A stretch of DNA of 64,000 bases from Kriegella aquimaris (GTDB lineage Bacteria > Bacteroidota > Bacteroidia > Flavobacteriales > Flavobacteriaceae): contig NZ_FNGV01000011.1 in NCBI RefSeq assembly GCF_900103215.1, positions 1 to 64,000 of the forward strand, read 5' to 3'. The notes under the pieces were generated by a model. The model worked only from the letters and a program-made list of their open reading frames with translations. It made no database searches and was not told where the DNA came from. A program made the translations under genes and the position numbers. This document shows positions 55,376 to 64,000 of the stretch, in pieces. Numbering within the stretch: position 1 is the first letter of the stretch; the number at the start of each line of letters is the position of its first letter.

Positions 55376-56902
55376 ATGAAGACATTTATCGCAAAATTCT
55401 ATCTTTTGACAATTACATTGCTTGTAGTGTCAATTGCCCAAGTCTATTCTCAACGACCTAATATCGTTATTATTTATGCCGATGACATGGGGTACGGCGA
55501 CTTGCAATGTCAGAACGATGCTTCTAAAATACCTACCCCTAATCTGAATCAATTGGCTTCCGAAGGTATGCGGTTTACAGATGCCCACAGTTCTTCGGGT
55601 ATTTGCTCGCCCAGCAGATATGCATTGTTGACAGGTACCTATCACTGGCGTAGACAGCACGGTATCGTAAACTCTTTTGGCGAACCTTTTTTTGATGAAT
55701 CGGATATTACGCTTCCTCAAGTCTTAAAAAACAACGGTTATAAAACCGCTAGCATTGGAAAGTGGCATTTGGGCTGGAATTGGAAATTCAAGAACGAACC
55801 CACCGGCGAAGTATTTCAATGGAATAAAAAGCGAAAATTTTACCGGCCCGAAGATATAGATTGGAGCCAGCCCATCTCTGGTGGACCGTTAGACAGAGGT
55901 TTCGATTATTATTTCGGGGATGGTACTATTAATTTCCCTCCCTACGCATGGATGGAAAATGATAGGTTTATTGAGTTGCCAACTGCGGTTATGGATGTAC
56001 ATAAAGTAGGTTTTGACATCAATGAAGGCGAATGGGAATTCCGGCCCGGACCGAAGGTCGAAGGTTGGAATCCATATAAGGTACTTCCAACACTTACCGA
56101 AAAAACAGTAGAGTATATTAAACAGCAGGAAACAAACAAGCCTTTCTTTCTCTATTTCGCATTGCCCGCGCCTCATGCACCCATAATTCCAAATGAAGAA
56201 TTTATAGGTAAATCGGAAGCAGGTCCTTACGGTGATTTTGTTTATCAGACTGATTGGGTAGTTGGTCAGGTCATGAAAGCACTAAAGGAAAAAGGTCTTG
56301 AAGAAAACACCATTGTCATATTTACGGCCGATAACGGGCCAGAGAAGTATGCGTTTGAACGCGGCGAGAAATATGGCCATTTTAGCATGGGTGATTTTAG
56401 AGGTTTGAAACGAGACGTTTGGGAAGGCGGTCATCATGTTCCTTTTATTATTAAATGGCCTGGAAAAATCAAAGCCGGAACCGTTTCTAAAGAAGTTATT
56501 TCTCAAGTAGACATTATGGCCACACTTGCCGCAATTACAAATACAGAATTACCTAAAAAAGCAGCGCCTGATAGTTATAATCTTTTACCACTTGTAAGTG
56601 GCAAGAAGTATAAGTCACCGCTACGAGAAGCAACGGTGCATAATACTTTTGACGGTGTATGGGGCCTTCGAAAAGGTCGATGGCTCTACATAAACAAACC
56701 TTCAGGGCAACATACCAATATGCCCGATTCCTTTAAAAAATTAAGGGGATATAAAGATTTTGAAACGCCTGCCCTATTATTCGATATGAATATAGATGCA
56801 GCTCAAAAAAATAGTATCTATGAGAAACATCCCGATGTTATTAAGGAAATGGAGACGACTTTGAAAAAATACCAAGAACAGGGGTATTCAGTAAAACGTT
56901 GA
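55376..56902 (+). CDS. S1-family arylsulfatase-like sulfatase
   Basis: A 508-residue secreted sulfatase (signal ending VYSQ). All canonical elements are present: [10 protein letters not shown] metal pair, CSPSR (Cys77) formylglycine motif, [25 protein letters not shown] and [14 protein letters not shown]. It is the most classical arylsulfatase sequence in the locus. A 192-base gap from the oxidoreductase pair suggests its own promoter, though none fits the consensus well. Expected activity is removal of an O-sulfate from an algal oligosaccharide. Confidence 0.94.
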   Translation: MKTFIAKFYLLTITLLVVSIAQVYSQRPNIVIIYADDMGYGDLQCQNDASKIPTPNLNQLASEGMRFTDAHSSSGICSPSRYALLTGTYHWRRQHGIVNSFGEPFFDESDITLPQVLKNNGYKTASIGKWHLGWNWKFKNEPTGEVFQWNKKRKFYRPEDIDWSQPISGGPLDRGFDYYFGDGTINFPPYAWMENDRFIELPTAVMDVHKVGFDINEGEWEFRPGPKVEGWNPYKVLPTLTEKTVEYIKQQETNKPFFLYFALPAPHAPIIPNEEFIGKSEAGPYGDFVYQTDWVVGQVMKALKEKGLEENTIVIFTADNGPEKYAFERGEKYGHFSMGDFRGLKRDVWEGGHHVPFIIKWPGKIKAGTVSKEVISQVDIMATLAAITNTELPKKAAPDSYNLLPLVSGKKYKSPLREATVHNTFDGVWGLRKGRWLYINKPSGQHTNMPDSFKKLRGYKDFETPALLFDMNIDAAQKNSIYEKHPDVIKEMETTLKKYQEQGYSVKR

Positions 56903-57084
56903 TAAAAATAGTTTCCGCCTAGAGCGTACTCATATCTACTTTGTGTTTCAATGGGTTGTACTTCTAGACACATAAAATTTATGCTGGAATACATGATTTT
57001 ATTGATGTCCACTAAATTTATGGTCTTAGACTCTGAGGCGACTTTATCCTGAATTTTTCTCGCATTTGATTTGAAACTATAAAA

Positions 57085-58641
57085 ATGAAAAAAGTAATAC
57101 TTGGTTTTATATTATTAACTGTACCCGTGGCGGTATTTGCGCAAAAAGAGAAAACGGAAAAACCCAATGTGGTTCTCATCTACGCTGATGATATGGGTCG
57201 TGGTATGTTGGGTACCTACGGTCAGAAACTGTTTACTACCCCCAATATTGACAAATTAGCCACCGAAGGCATACGTTTTGATAGGGCCTATGGCGCCATG
57301 TATTGCGCTCCGGCGAGGGCCAGCCTGCTGACCGGTATGCATGATTGCCATGGTGGCGATGCCATGACCATTGTGAAAGCTGGTATATACAAAGAACTGG
57401 ACAATGGCCTGACCCTTGACGAAATTAAGTCGAAGATTCACACCGTTGCTTTGCCTGCCGAGAACGACGAAATTTTCCTCGGAGAGGTCGCCCAAAAGGC
57501 GGGGTATATTACGGCTCAGTTCGGAAAATTGGAGTGGGGTTTCGCTACAACCCCAGAACGTATGCAACGCCACGGTTGGGACCATCATTTTGGCTATTAT
57601 GACCACTTGCGCTGCCATGGGTTTTATCCACCTTTTCTTTTTGAGAATGGAAAAAAAATCGATATTCCAGGGAACACGCATGTCGATTGTGCCAAGACTA
57701 CGGAATATGATTCACCCGAAAATTTCAAGCAGCGTTGGAATATGGAAGGCAAAGCAGTGTATTCCGAACATATTATTATGGATAAACTATTGGCTTTTCT
57801 GGATGCCAACAATCCAAAGAAAACGGACAAGCCTTTCTTTCTATATTTTCCTTCACAACTTCCGCATGGCCCCACAATGGTTCCAGAAGTCCACCCTGAA
57901 TTAAAGAACAATCCGAAATTAACACAATGGGAAAAAGAGTATGCTTCCATGGTGAAAATGTTAGATGATGATGTAGGTCGAATTTATGCGAAATTGGAAG
58001 AAATGGGAATATTGGATAATACTATTATCGTATTTACTTCTGATAATGGACATGAGATTTACTATCCCGAAAAAGGGCGTACTTCGAAAAACAATGTGAA
58101 TGTAAAAGGCGAGGAGTTCGATAATATTGTTACACGTTTCAACAGTGTTGTAGCGGGAGATGTTTTTGATGGCAACAATGGTATGTCGGGTAAAAAACGA
58201 GACAACTGGGAGGGTGGCGTTCGCGTTCCCTTGTTCTGGTACTGGAAAGATAAGATCAAGTCTGAAAAGGTCTCTGATCAAATGGTCAGCAATTACGATT
58301 TTTTAAACACGTTGGCAGAAATTGTTGGCACACCACAAATTAAAGAAAAAGATGGGGTTTCTTATGCCAAGACCTTATTTGGGGAAAAATCGAAATCTAG
58401 AAACTACACGGTGTACTCTTCGAAAATGGGCCCGGCACTGGTTACCCAAGAAGGCTGGAAATTGAGATATTTTCTCAAAGCCGATATTTTTCAGCTTTAC
58501 TATCTTCCAGAAGATTATAAAGAAGTTCGAGATTTGGCCAAAAAACAACCCGAAAAATTACAAGAACTAAAAGCCATACTTTTTAAAGAGTGCAATGAAA
58601 ACTGGCAAAATGGTCTCGGTCCCATTCAAAAAAGAGTATAA
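57085..58641 (+). CDS. S1-family sulfatase (variant substrate loop)
   Basis: A 518-residue secreted sulfatase (signal ending VFAQ). The formylglycine motif is CAPAR (Cys74), the metal pair YADDMGRGM, and the second pair FTSDNGHEIYY. The usual GKWHLG segment reads GKLEWGFAT, with the His absent, while HGPTM and KKRDNWEGGVRVPL are kept. A long acidic/polar insertion (KNNVNVKGEEFDNIVTRF) lies after the SDNG motif. It probably opens a co-transcribed block (sulfatase, SGNH esterase, propeller, TIM barrel) as the gaps that follow are 12 bases or less. Confidence 0.9.
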   Translation: MKKVILGFILLTVPVAVFAQKEKTEKPNVVLIYADDMGRGMLGTYGQKLFTTPNIDKLATEGIRFDRAYGAMYCAPARASLLTGMHDCHGGDAMTIVKAGIYKELDNGLTLDEIKSKIHTVALPAENDEIFLGEVAQKAGYITAQFGKLEWGFATTPERMQRHGWDHHFGYYDHLRCHGFYPPFLFENGKKIDIPGNTHVDCAKTTEYDSPENFKQRWNMEGKAVYSEHIIMDKLLAFLDANNPKKTDKPFFLYFPSQLPHGPTMVPEVHPELKNNPKLTQWEKEYASMVKMLDDDVGRIYAKLEEMGILDNTIIVFTSDNGHEIYYPEKGRTSKNNVNVKGEEFDNIVTRFNSVVAGDVFDGNNGMSGKKRDNWEGGVRVPLFWYWKDKIKSEKVSDQMVSNYDFLNTLAEIVGTPQIKEKDGVSYAKTLFGEKSKSRNYTVYSSKMGPALVTQEGWKLRYFLKADIFQLYYLPEDYKEVRDLAKKQPEKLQELKAILFKECNENWQNGLGPIQKRV

Positions 58642-58652
58642 AAATAAGTCGT

Positions 58653-59411
58653 ATGAAAATAATAAAAATGTTCCGGTTCAACCTCATCTTGCTATTTGCC
58701 ATTACTTTGGTGCTAACGGCATGTTCGACAACAAAGTCTGTAGTTACAAAACCGAACCCTGCGGCCGAATCGGTTCAGAATGATAGTGAATGGTGGGGAG
58801 ATAGGCACAAAACAATTTTAAGCCGACTAGACACCGACCCGGAATTGGTATTGGTCGGTAACTCCATTTTTCACACTTTGGAAAATGAGGATCGAGATGA
58901 GGTCTGGTCAAAATATCTAAACCGGTACCGAACAGTAGATATGGGCATTAGTGGTGATCGCACCGAAAATGTGATATGGCGCCTTCAAAATGGCGCATTG
59001 GAAGGTATAAGTCCTAAAGTTGCACTGGTTTTAATCGGTACGAATAATACAGATGGCAACCATTATTTAAACATTAGTACACCCGATGAATTGTCGGGTG
59101 GTATATGGAAGATTTGCGAAATTATCCAAGATAAACTTCCTCATACGGAAATTGTTTTAATGGGTATTCTTCCTTACGGATACAAGCCCAACCACCGCGA
59201 CAATATCAATAAGGCAACAAATAAAATTATTGCAACTTTCCCTAAAAAGAACTCAAAAATCCACTACGTCGATATCAGTTCGGTTTACCTTGATGAAAAT
59301 GAAAAAGTAAAGAAAGAATTGATGCCTGATTATTTGCATCCCAATGCAAAAGGGCACTTGCTTATGTTCGAGGCCTTGGAGGGTCATATCACAAAATTTA
59401 TAGATAAATAA
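58653..59411 (+). CDS. SGNH-hydrolase lipoprotein (probable carbohydrate esterase)
   Basis: A 252-residue lipoprotein (signal ending LVLTAC) of the SGNH/PAF-acetylhydrolase type. Block I is VLVGNSIFHTLE (nucleophile Ser in GNSI), block II MGISGDRTENVIWRL, block III IGTNNTDG, and block V DYLHPNAKGH gives Asp-His. Such enzymes in polysaccharide loci remove acetyl or other acyl groups from sugars. It starts 11 bases after the sulfatase at 57085 and ends 12 bases before the propeller gene, so it belongs to the same operon. Confidence 0.88.
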   Translation: MKIIKMFRFNLILLFAITLVLTACSTTKSVVTKPNPAAESVQNDSEWWGDRHKTILSRLDTDPELVLVGNSIFHTLENEDRDEVWSKYLNRYRTVDMGISGDRTENVIWRLQNGALEGISPKVALVLIGTNNTDGNHYLNISTPDELSGGIWKICEIIQDKLPHTEIVLMGILPYGYKPNHRDNINKATNKIIATFPKKNSKIHYVDISSVYLDENEKVKKELMPDYLHPNAKGHLLMFEALEGHITKFIDK

Positions 59412-59423
59412 CTGAAAATATCC

Positions 59424-61133
59424 ATGAGAATACAATCAATCATCTGTCTCTTTATTCTTTTGGGAAGTGTCAATTTAAGGGCGCAAGAGCTTTTGAAAAA
59501 CGATATGCCCGGCAAGAGTGCCCAAGAAATGGTTGTCGAACGTCAGAGACCATCGGAATGGGGCGATTTAATTTTCGGTGGTCGTTTTATGGACCGGTTT
59601 TTACCGATGCCCGATTTAGGTGGAATAACAACTCAAACATGGGGTGCCTTAGCCGTAATTCCAAGAGATGTCAAAAATGGCATAGAAGCTCCTGAATGGT
59701 CATACTGGGGTGGCAATACATTACTTGGGGCCGATGGAAAGTATCATCTTCTTGTTTGTCGATGGCCTGAAAGTGCCGAAAAGGGGCATATGGCTTATCA
59801 CAACTCTGTAGTTGTACACGCGACTTCTGACACGCCCTATGGTCCGTTTAAGGTGTTGAACGAAATAGGACCTGGTCATAACCCCACTTGGTACGTGACC
59901 GAAAATGGAAAATATGTACTTTACGTTATTGGAGCTTTTTACGTCGCTGATAATTTGAATGGCCCATGGACAAAAACAAATTACACGTTCGACATTCGAG
60001 ATAGAGAGAAGGAATCTAGCGGGAATTACCTCCACAATCTTACGTTCGCCAAACGGGAAGACGGCTCTTTTTTGATGGTAAATCGCAAAGGTGATATCTG
60101 GTTTAGCAAAGATGGTTTGGCCATATGGAACCGTGTTACCCAATCGAATGTATACCCTCCTGTAGAAGGTAAATACGAAGACCCCTTGGTATGGAGGGAT
60201 AGTGTACAATATCACCTTATTGTGAATGATTGGTTAGGGAGAATTGCATGGTATTTACGTTCAAAAAATGGTGTGGATTGGAAAGTGGAACCGGGGGAGG
60301 CCTATATGCCCGGAATTACCCAATATAAAAACGGATTAAAAGAAGACTGGCACAAATATGAGCGTATTCGAATTTTGCAAGATGAAAAAGGTAGGGCGAT
60401 TGCGGCCAATTTTGCGGTCATTGACACACTAAAATACGAAGACCTGCCCAACGACAATCACAGTTCGAAATTAGTGGTCGTGCCTCTCGTGAAAGATAAA
60501 TTATTGACCTTGTTGGAAGAGCATAAAATCACCCAGAAAACAAAGGAAATAAAACTGAAAATTGCGGCTGAAGCCGATTTTAATCCATATACGGACATCA
60601 ACTTGGAGTCCTTGCGGTTCGGGGCTTCGGAACAGGTAAATTTTGGGAAGGGGAGTGAACTATCTCGAACCGAAAAGTCGGGAAAAGATCTAATTCTTGT
60701 TTTCGATGGAAGAAATAATGGTCTTACGGATGACAATTTTGCAGGAAAGCTTCTGGGCAAAGACAAAAACGGGCAGTTGCTTTTTGGTTATGTACGTTTG
60801 CCCGAAGTCAAGTATGTAGAACCTATCCTTTCGGCACGCGCTCCTGTATTCGCCAAAACCGCCAACGGATACAACGTAGAGGTTAAAGTAAGTAATTTTG
60901 GACAAGTAGCTTCTAAAGATGCCAAGATACAACTGACTACTGTGGAGCACGGAAAAGAACATTTTATAGCAGCGGGTGACGTTCCGGCGCTCAACCCTTT
61001 TCAAGAAATAACAGTATCACTTTCGAGTAAAATAGCATTTCGGAAAGGAGCCTCTTATAGTATAAAAAGTACGATTACTGCCGAAGAACTTACTCCAGTA
61101 GTTTTTACCAAAACGATTACAATTCATGAGTAG
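59424..61133 (+). CDS. GH43-like five-bladed beta-propeller protein with C-terminal beta-sandwich
   Basis: A 569-residue secreted protein (signal ending LRAQ). Repeated blade motifs are visible: EWSYWGGNTLLGADGKYHLLVCRW, GHNPTWYVTENGKYVLYVIGAFYVADNLNGPW, LHNLTFAKREDGSFLMVNRKGDIWFSKDG and YEDPLVWRDSVQYHLIVND. They fit the GH43/GH32/GH117 clan of inverting or exo-acting enzymes. Residues after about 440 form a CARDB-like beta-sandwich. Candidate acidic residues are Glu/Asp in EAPEW, YEDPL and IVND, but I cannot assign a family. Its stop lies inside the start of the TIM-barrel gene (8-base overlap). Confidence 0.7.
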   Translation: MRIQSIICLFILLGSVNLRAQELLKNDMPGKSAQEMVVERQRPSEWGDLIFGGRFMDRFLPMPDLGGITTQTWGALAVIPRDVKNGIEAPEWSYWGGNTLLGADGKYHLLVCRWPESAEKGHMAYHNSVVVHATSDTPYGPFKVLNEIGPGHNPTWYVTENGKYVLYVIGAFYVADNLNGPWTKTNYTFDIRDREKESSGNYLHNLTFAKREDGSFLMVNRKGDIWFSKDGLAIWNRVTQSNVYPPVEGKYEDPLVWRDSVQYHLIVNDWLGRIAWYLRSKNGVDWKVEPGEAYMPGITQYKNGLKEDWHKYERIRILQDEKGRAIAANFAVIDTLKYEDLPNDNHSSKLVVVPLVKDKLLTLLEEHKITQKTKEIKLKIAAEADFNPYTDINLESLRFGASEQVNFGKGSELSRTEKSGKDLILVFDGRNNGLTDDNFAGKLLGKDKNGQLLFGYVRLPEVKYVEPILSARAPVFAKTANGYNVEVKVSNFGQVASKDAKIQLTTVEHGKEHFIAAGDVPALNPFQEITVSLSSKIAFRKGASYSIKSTITAEELTPVVFTKTITIHE

Positions 61134-62595
61134 CCAAAAAGGAAATAATAGAAGGAATTTTATTAAAAAAGCGGGAATGGGCGTAGCGCTCGCTGGATTA
61201 TCAGGGACAACTATGGCGAAGGCCGCCAATTCTGTTCTGGGAGATTCTTCTAAATCAAATACGGTCAAGAACCAGAATAATGAAAAAGTTACCATCAAAG
61301 TAGCGAAACCCCTATTCTGTCCCTATCATAGTACTAGTAATGGCGGACCAAAAGGAGGCAATTCGCAGTATTTCCATAGTAGTGCGTTTACCCATAACCC
61401 GTTTACCATTCCGGCAAGTGGCATGAGCGGGTCACCGGTAATTATGGATGCTTTCGGAAAATTCGTTGGGTTTATGACCACTTTCGCCTATGAAAATTCT
61501 ACCTTCAGTTTTGACGGAAAAGAAACATTGACCATAAACATACCAGAGGGTCAAGAGCTGTTCATTGACGAAAGCGGAATAGGGGATAAGGCCTGGAAGA
61601 AGTATAACACCCAAATGATGACGCGATTGAATTTTCAACCGTTCACCACGCATCCGCATTTTTGGGCAGATGTTGAATACTGCTCTTGGGTAGAGCAGAA
61701 AATACAGTCCAAGGTGCCAAAAGGACATTTCAATTTATTGACCCACGATTTTGTTGCCGACTATTTGGACAAAATTATAGAATATGGTTATCCGAAAGGA
61801 AAAATGACTTTGGACCATGGTTGGGGACAATTTCCTGACGGTTCTTTAAATTCCGGATATGGCTCTTGGTACCCTGACCCGAAAAAATTTCCCGATTTCA
61901 GAAAAACCATGGATATGATAAAAACGAAAGGGTTTACGCCCGGACTTTGGATTGCATTTCCTAAAATTCACGGGGCGAGTACCATTGCGAAAAGATATCC
62001 AGATTTACTTGGAGCTCAAAGGACTCAAGGCAAAACGGAATACGATAAGGGAGTTCGTTGGTTGAACCCGAAAGCCGATATTTTCGAATACGCCTCAGAA
62101 ACCATCGAAAGGTTTCATAAAATGGGGGTTAAAAAATTTAAGATCGATATGTCGTATAACACCAAATCTGATATGTTGCACATTCATAAAGAATTGTACA
62201 AAGCAGCAAAAGGTATTGACGAAACCATCGAAATGGAATTTCACGTGCCCGATATTTTCTTTACGAAGTTTACCGACGTAACGCGTACCAACGACGTTTG
62301 GTTAAATGACAACTATGACTGGCCGGGGCGCGTAAAAACGCACTACGAGATTAGTTATAAATCTTCGCCGGGCAGGGCAATCAACCTTGATCATATCGGT
62401 GGAAATGCCGAAAACGATATTACTGAGCAGAAATATCTGCAACATTTAGAGATGTTTAAGTCAAAGACCGGTTATCCTTTGGTGTCACTGCTGCCACATC
62501 ACATCAGTCAAAAGTGTGTTGATGAAACAGGCGATTATTTATGGGATTATGAAAGAGGAAATAAGAATATTCTATCCGATTTCTACGAGGGTTGA
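61126..62595 (+). CDS. Clan-D-like TIM-barrel glycoside hydrolase, Tat-exported
   Basis: A 489-residue protein with a Tat signal (GNNRRNFIKKAGMGVALAGLSG). A beta-rich N-terminal domain (about 50-150) precedes a TIM barrel similar to GH36/GH27/GH31 alpha-glycosidases: KMTLDHGWGQFPDG, FPDFRKTMDMIKTKGFTPGLWIAFPKIHG, then KKFKIDMSYNTKSD with the candidate nucleophile Asp, and WLNDNYDWPGR with candidate acid/base Asp. The usual C-terminal antiparallel domain of GH36 is absent. It overlaps the upstream propeller gene by eight bases, so the two are coupled. An alpha-galactosidase-like role fits the locus, but the exact family is unknown. Confidence 0.7.
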   Translation: MSSQKGNNRRNFIKKAGMGVALAGLSGTTMAKAANSVLGDSSKSNTVKNQNNEKVTIKVAKPLFCPYHSTSNGGPKGGNSQYFHSSAFTHNPFTIPASGMSGSPVIMDAFGKFVGFMTTFAYENSTFSFDGKETLTINIPEGQELFIDESGIGDKAWKKYNTQMMTRLNFQPFTTHPHFWADVEYCSWVEQKIQSKVPKGHFNLLTHDFVADYLDKIIEYGYPKGKMTLDHGWGQFPDGSLNSGYGSWYPDPKKFPDFRKTMDMIKTKGFTPGLWIAFPKIHGASTIAKRYPDLLGAQRTQGKTEYDKGVRWLNPKADIFEYASETIERFHKMGVKKFKIDMSYNTKSDMLHIHKELYKAAKGIDETIEMEFHVPDIFFTKFTDVTRTNDVWLNDNYDWPGRVKTHYEISYKSSPGRAINLDHIGGNAENDITEQKYLQHLEMFKSKTGYPLVSLLPHHISQKCVDETGDYLWDYERGNKNILSDFYEG

Positions 62596-62690
62596 AATGA
62601 ATTAAATAAAACATTGAAAGTATGTGCCTATTGGCCGCTTAGTACGTTTATTGTTTTCGAGAACATATACTATTAAAAAAGAATTCGAAT

Positions 62691-64000
62691 ATGAATTATT
62701 CTAAATTTAAAGGTCATTTGGTAATCACCTTATTAGGTCTGATGCTCAGTTGTAATTTTTATGCGCAGGAAAAGCGTCCCAACATTTTGTTCATTATTGC
62801 CGACGATGCCTCTAAGAATAGTTTTGGACCCTACGGTGCAACATATGTAAAGACCCCAGCTGTTGACCAATTGGCAAAAGACGGGGCAGTATTTAACAAT
62901 GCCTATAATTGTAACCCAAAATGTGCTCCGGCGCGAGCTTGTATCGTAACCGGAAAATATAGCTGGCAGCTCAAAGAAGCCGCTGACCATAACGGTCGAT
63001 TTCCTTCAGAGTTTAAAACCTATCCGCAATTACTGGAAAAAGCTGGTTACAATGTTGGATTTACTGGCAAGGGTTGGGGGCCTGGGGTATATGATACAGC
63101 GCATAATCCGGCAGGCCCGGAATATAGCGACATAAAACTTATTCCACCCTATAAGGGAATTAGTAACATTGATTACGCCGCTAATTTTGCTGATTTTTTG
63201 GATAAAAAAGGCGATGCGAAGCCTTTTTGCTTTTGGCTTGGAGCGAAAGAGCCCCACCGCTTTTATGAGTTGGATTCATGGAAAAAAACAGATAAAAAAT
63301 TGACCGATGCCGAAGTGCCTCCTTTCTATCCGGATAACGATATCATTCGAGGCGATCTTTTAGACTATGCAAACGAGGTAGAATGGTTTGATACGCAAAT
63401 AGGTAGGGCAATCAAGATTTTAGAATCCAAAGGATTATTGGAGAATACTATGGTAGTTGTAACCTCGGATCACGGAATGCCATTTCCGCGTGTAAAAGGT
63501 CAACTCTATGAAGAAGGTTTTCATGTGCCTTTGGTAGTTTATTGGAAAGGGGTAGTACAGCCAGGGCGCATCATTGATGATTTTGTGAGCTTTCCTGATC
63601 TGGCACCCACTTTTATGCAAGTTGCTGGGGTGACCCCCCATGAACAGATGACGGGTATGGGTTTTCTAAATTTACTACAGTCCCCGAAATCAGGACAATT
63701 AGATTCCAATCGAGACCATGTGCTTTTGGGTAAGGAACGTCACGATGTCGGTCGTGCTAACGAAGAGGGCACCGACTTGGCGTACCCGGTTCGGGCCATT
63801 CGAACCCATACCTTTTTGTACGCGCGTAATATTAAACCCGAACGATGGCCCGTAGGTAATCCTGAATATGGCTTTCTTAACTGCGATGGTTCCCCGACGA
63901 AAAGTTACCTTACAAATCTAAAACCCAATGATGGGGAGTATCATTTTTTTGAAATGAGTTTTGATAGACGACCGGTCGAAGAACTCTATAACATAAAGGA
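62691..64000 (+). CDS. S1-family sulfatase, cut by the window end
   Basis: The frame is open from ATG 62691 to the last base (about 436 residues seen), so the C-terminus is missing from the window. The signal peptide ends in FYAQ. The formylglycine motif is CAPAR (Cys78), the metal pair IADDASKNSFG, and the second pair TSDHGMPF. The GKWH segment reads GKGWGPG, GAKEPHRFYE supplies a His, and KGQLYEEGFHVPL is present. The sequence style resembles N-sulfoglucosamine-sulfohydrolase-like S1 enzymes, as does the gene at 46212. It lies 95 bases after the TIM-barrel gene and extends the locus rightwards. Confidence 0.92.
   Translation, partial: MNYSKFKGHLVITLLGLMLSCNFYAQEKRPNILFIIADDASKNSFGPYGATYVKTPAVDQLAKDGAVFNNAYNCNPKCAPARACIVTGKYSWQLKEAADHNGRFPSEFKTYPQLLEKAGYNVGFTGKGWGPGVYDTAHNPAGPEYSDIKLIPPYKGISNIDYAANFADFLDKKGDAKPFCFWLGAKEPHRFYELDSWKKTDKKLTDAEVPPFYPDNDIIRGDLLDYANEVEWFDTQIGRAIKILESKGLLENTMVVVTSDHGMPFPRVKGQLYEEGFHVPLVVYWKGVVQPGRIIDDFVSFPDLAPTFMQVAGVTPHEQMTGMGFLNLLQSPKSGQLDSNRDHVLLGKERHDVGRANEEGTDLAYPVRAIRTHTFLYARNIKPERWPVGNPEYGFLNCDGSPTKSYLTNLKPNDGEYHFFEMSFDRRPVEELYNIK

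Noticed and set aside
41459-64000. Integrated mobile island at the tRNA-Leu
   Set aside because: No integrase, transposase, insertion sequence or duplicated tRNA end was found in the window; kept only as a low-interest hint.
1-64000. CRISPR arrays, insertion sequences or prophage genes
   Set aside because: No regularly spaced repeats, transposase motifs or phage structural genes were seen anywhere in the window.

Overview
The window reads as a stretch of chromosome from a marine, carotenoid-pigmented member of the Flavobacteriaceae (Bacteroidota), in the general area of Zobellia or Maribacter. Three things point there: gene content (Bacteroidota-type SecA, DUF2795 and DUF4105 proteins, RecQ, a zeaxanthin-type crt cluster, many S1 sulfatases), promoter elements of the Bacteroidota form TTG-N19-TAnnTTTG, and start sites preceded by A-rich stretches instead of Shine-Dalgarno sequences. 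The exact genus is an inference.

Positions 1-41,500 are mostly core genome. In order: a small secreted basic-tailed protein (paralogues at 114 and 4754) flanking a TesA-like esterase and an ABC ATPase/permease pair; two tandem orphan HisKA_2 histidine kinases; secA; a DUF2795 protein; a PduO-type cobalamin adenosyltransferase; an internally shortened methyltransferase-like protein; an ABC-F ATPase; a DUF4105 membrane protein; pssA; lptB-tatC-kdsD; recQ; an LD-carboxypeptidase; a GAF histidine kinase convergent with a response regulator; a CarboxypepD_reg-like protein; an RluF-like pseudouridine synthase; a beta-lactamase-fold serine hydrolase; two parvulin-type periplasmic foldases followed by a MoxR ATPase; aconitase; and a cysteine-free TlpA-like protein.

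Positions 36,699-41,068 (minus strand) hold a compact carotenoid operon, merR/carH-crtI-crtB-crtZ-crtY. The regulator has both cobalamin-binding signatures of CarH photoreceptors (W-x9-EH and ExHxxG), so pigment synthesis is probably switched by light through adenosylcobalamin. The PduO enzyme at 12,254 could make that ligand.

A tRNA-Leu(GAG) at 41,459-41,545 separates this core from an all-plus-strand degradation locus running from 41,827 past the window end. It encodes seven S1 sulfatases (the last cut by the window edge), a GH110-like beta-helix alpha-galactosidase, a GH43-like beta-propeller protein overlapping a clan-D-like TIM-barrel protein, an SGNH esterase, a PhoD-type phosphatase, and a GMC oxidoreductase with its gluconate-dehydrogenase-subunit-3 partner. 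The most economical reading is a polysaccharide utilisation locus for a highly sulfated, alpha-galactose-containing algal galactan (carrageenan-like). No SusC/SusD pair, regulator, endo-acting lyase or carrageenase, or sulfatase-maturing enzyme lies inside the window. This locus, with its oxidoreductase pair and a sulfatase with a non-canonical formylglycine motif, is the best candidate for new biology here.
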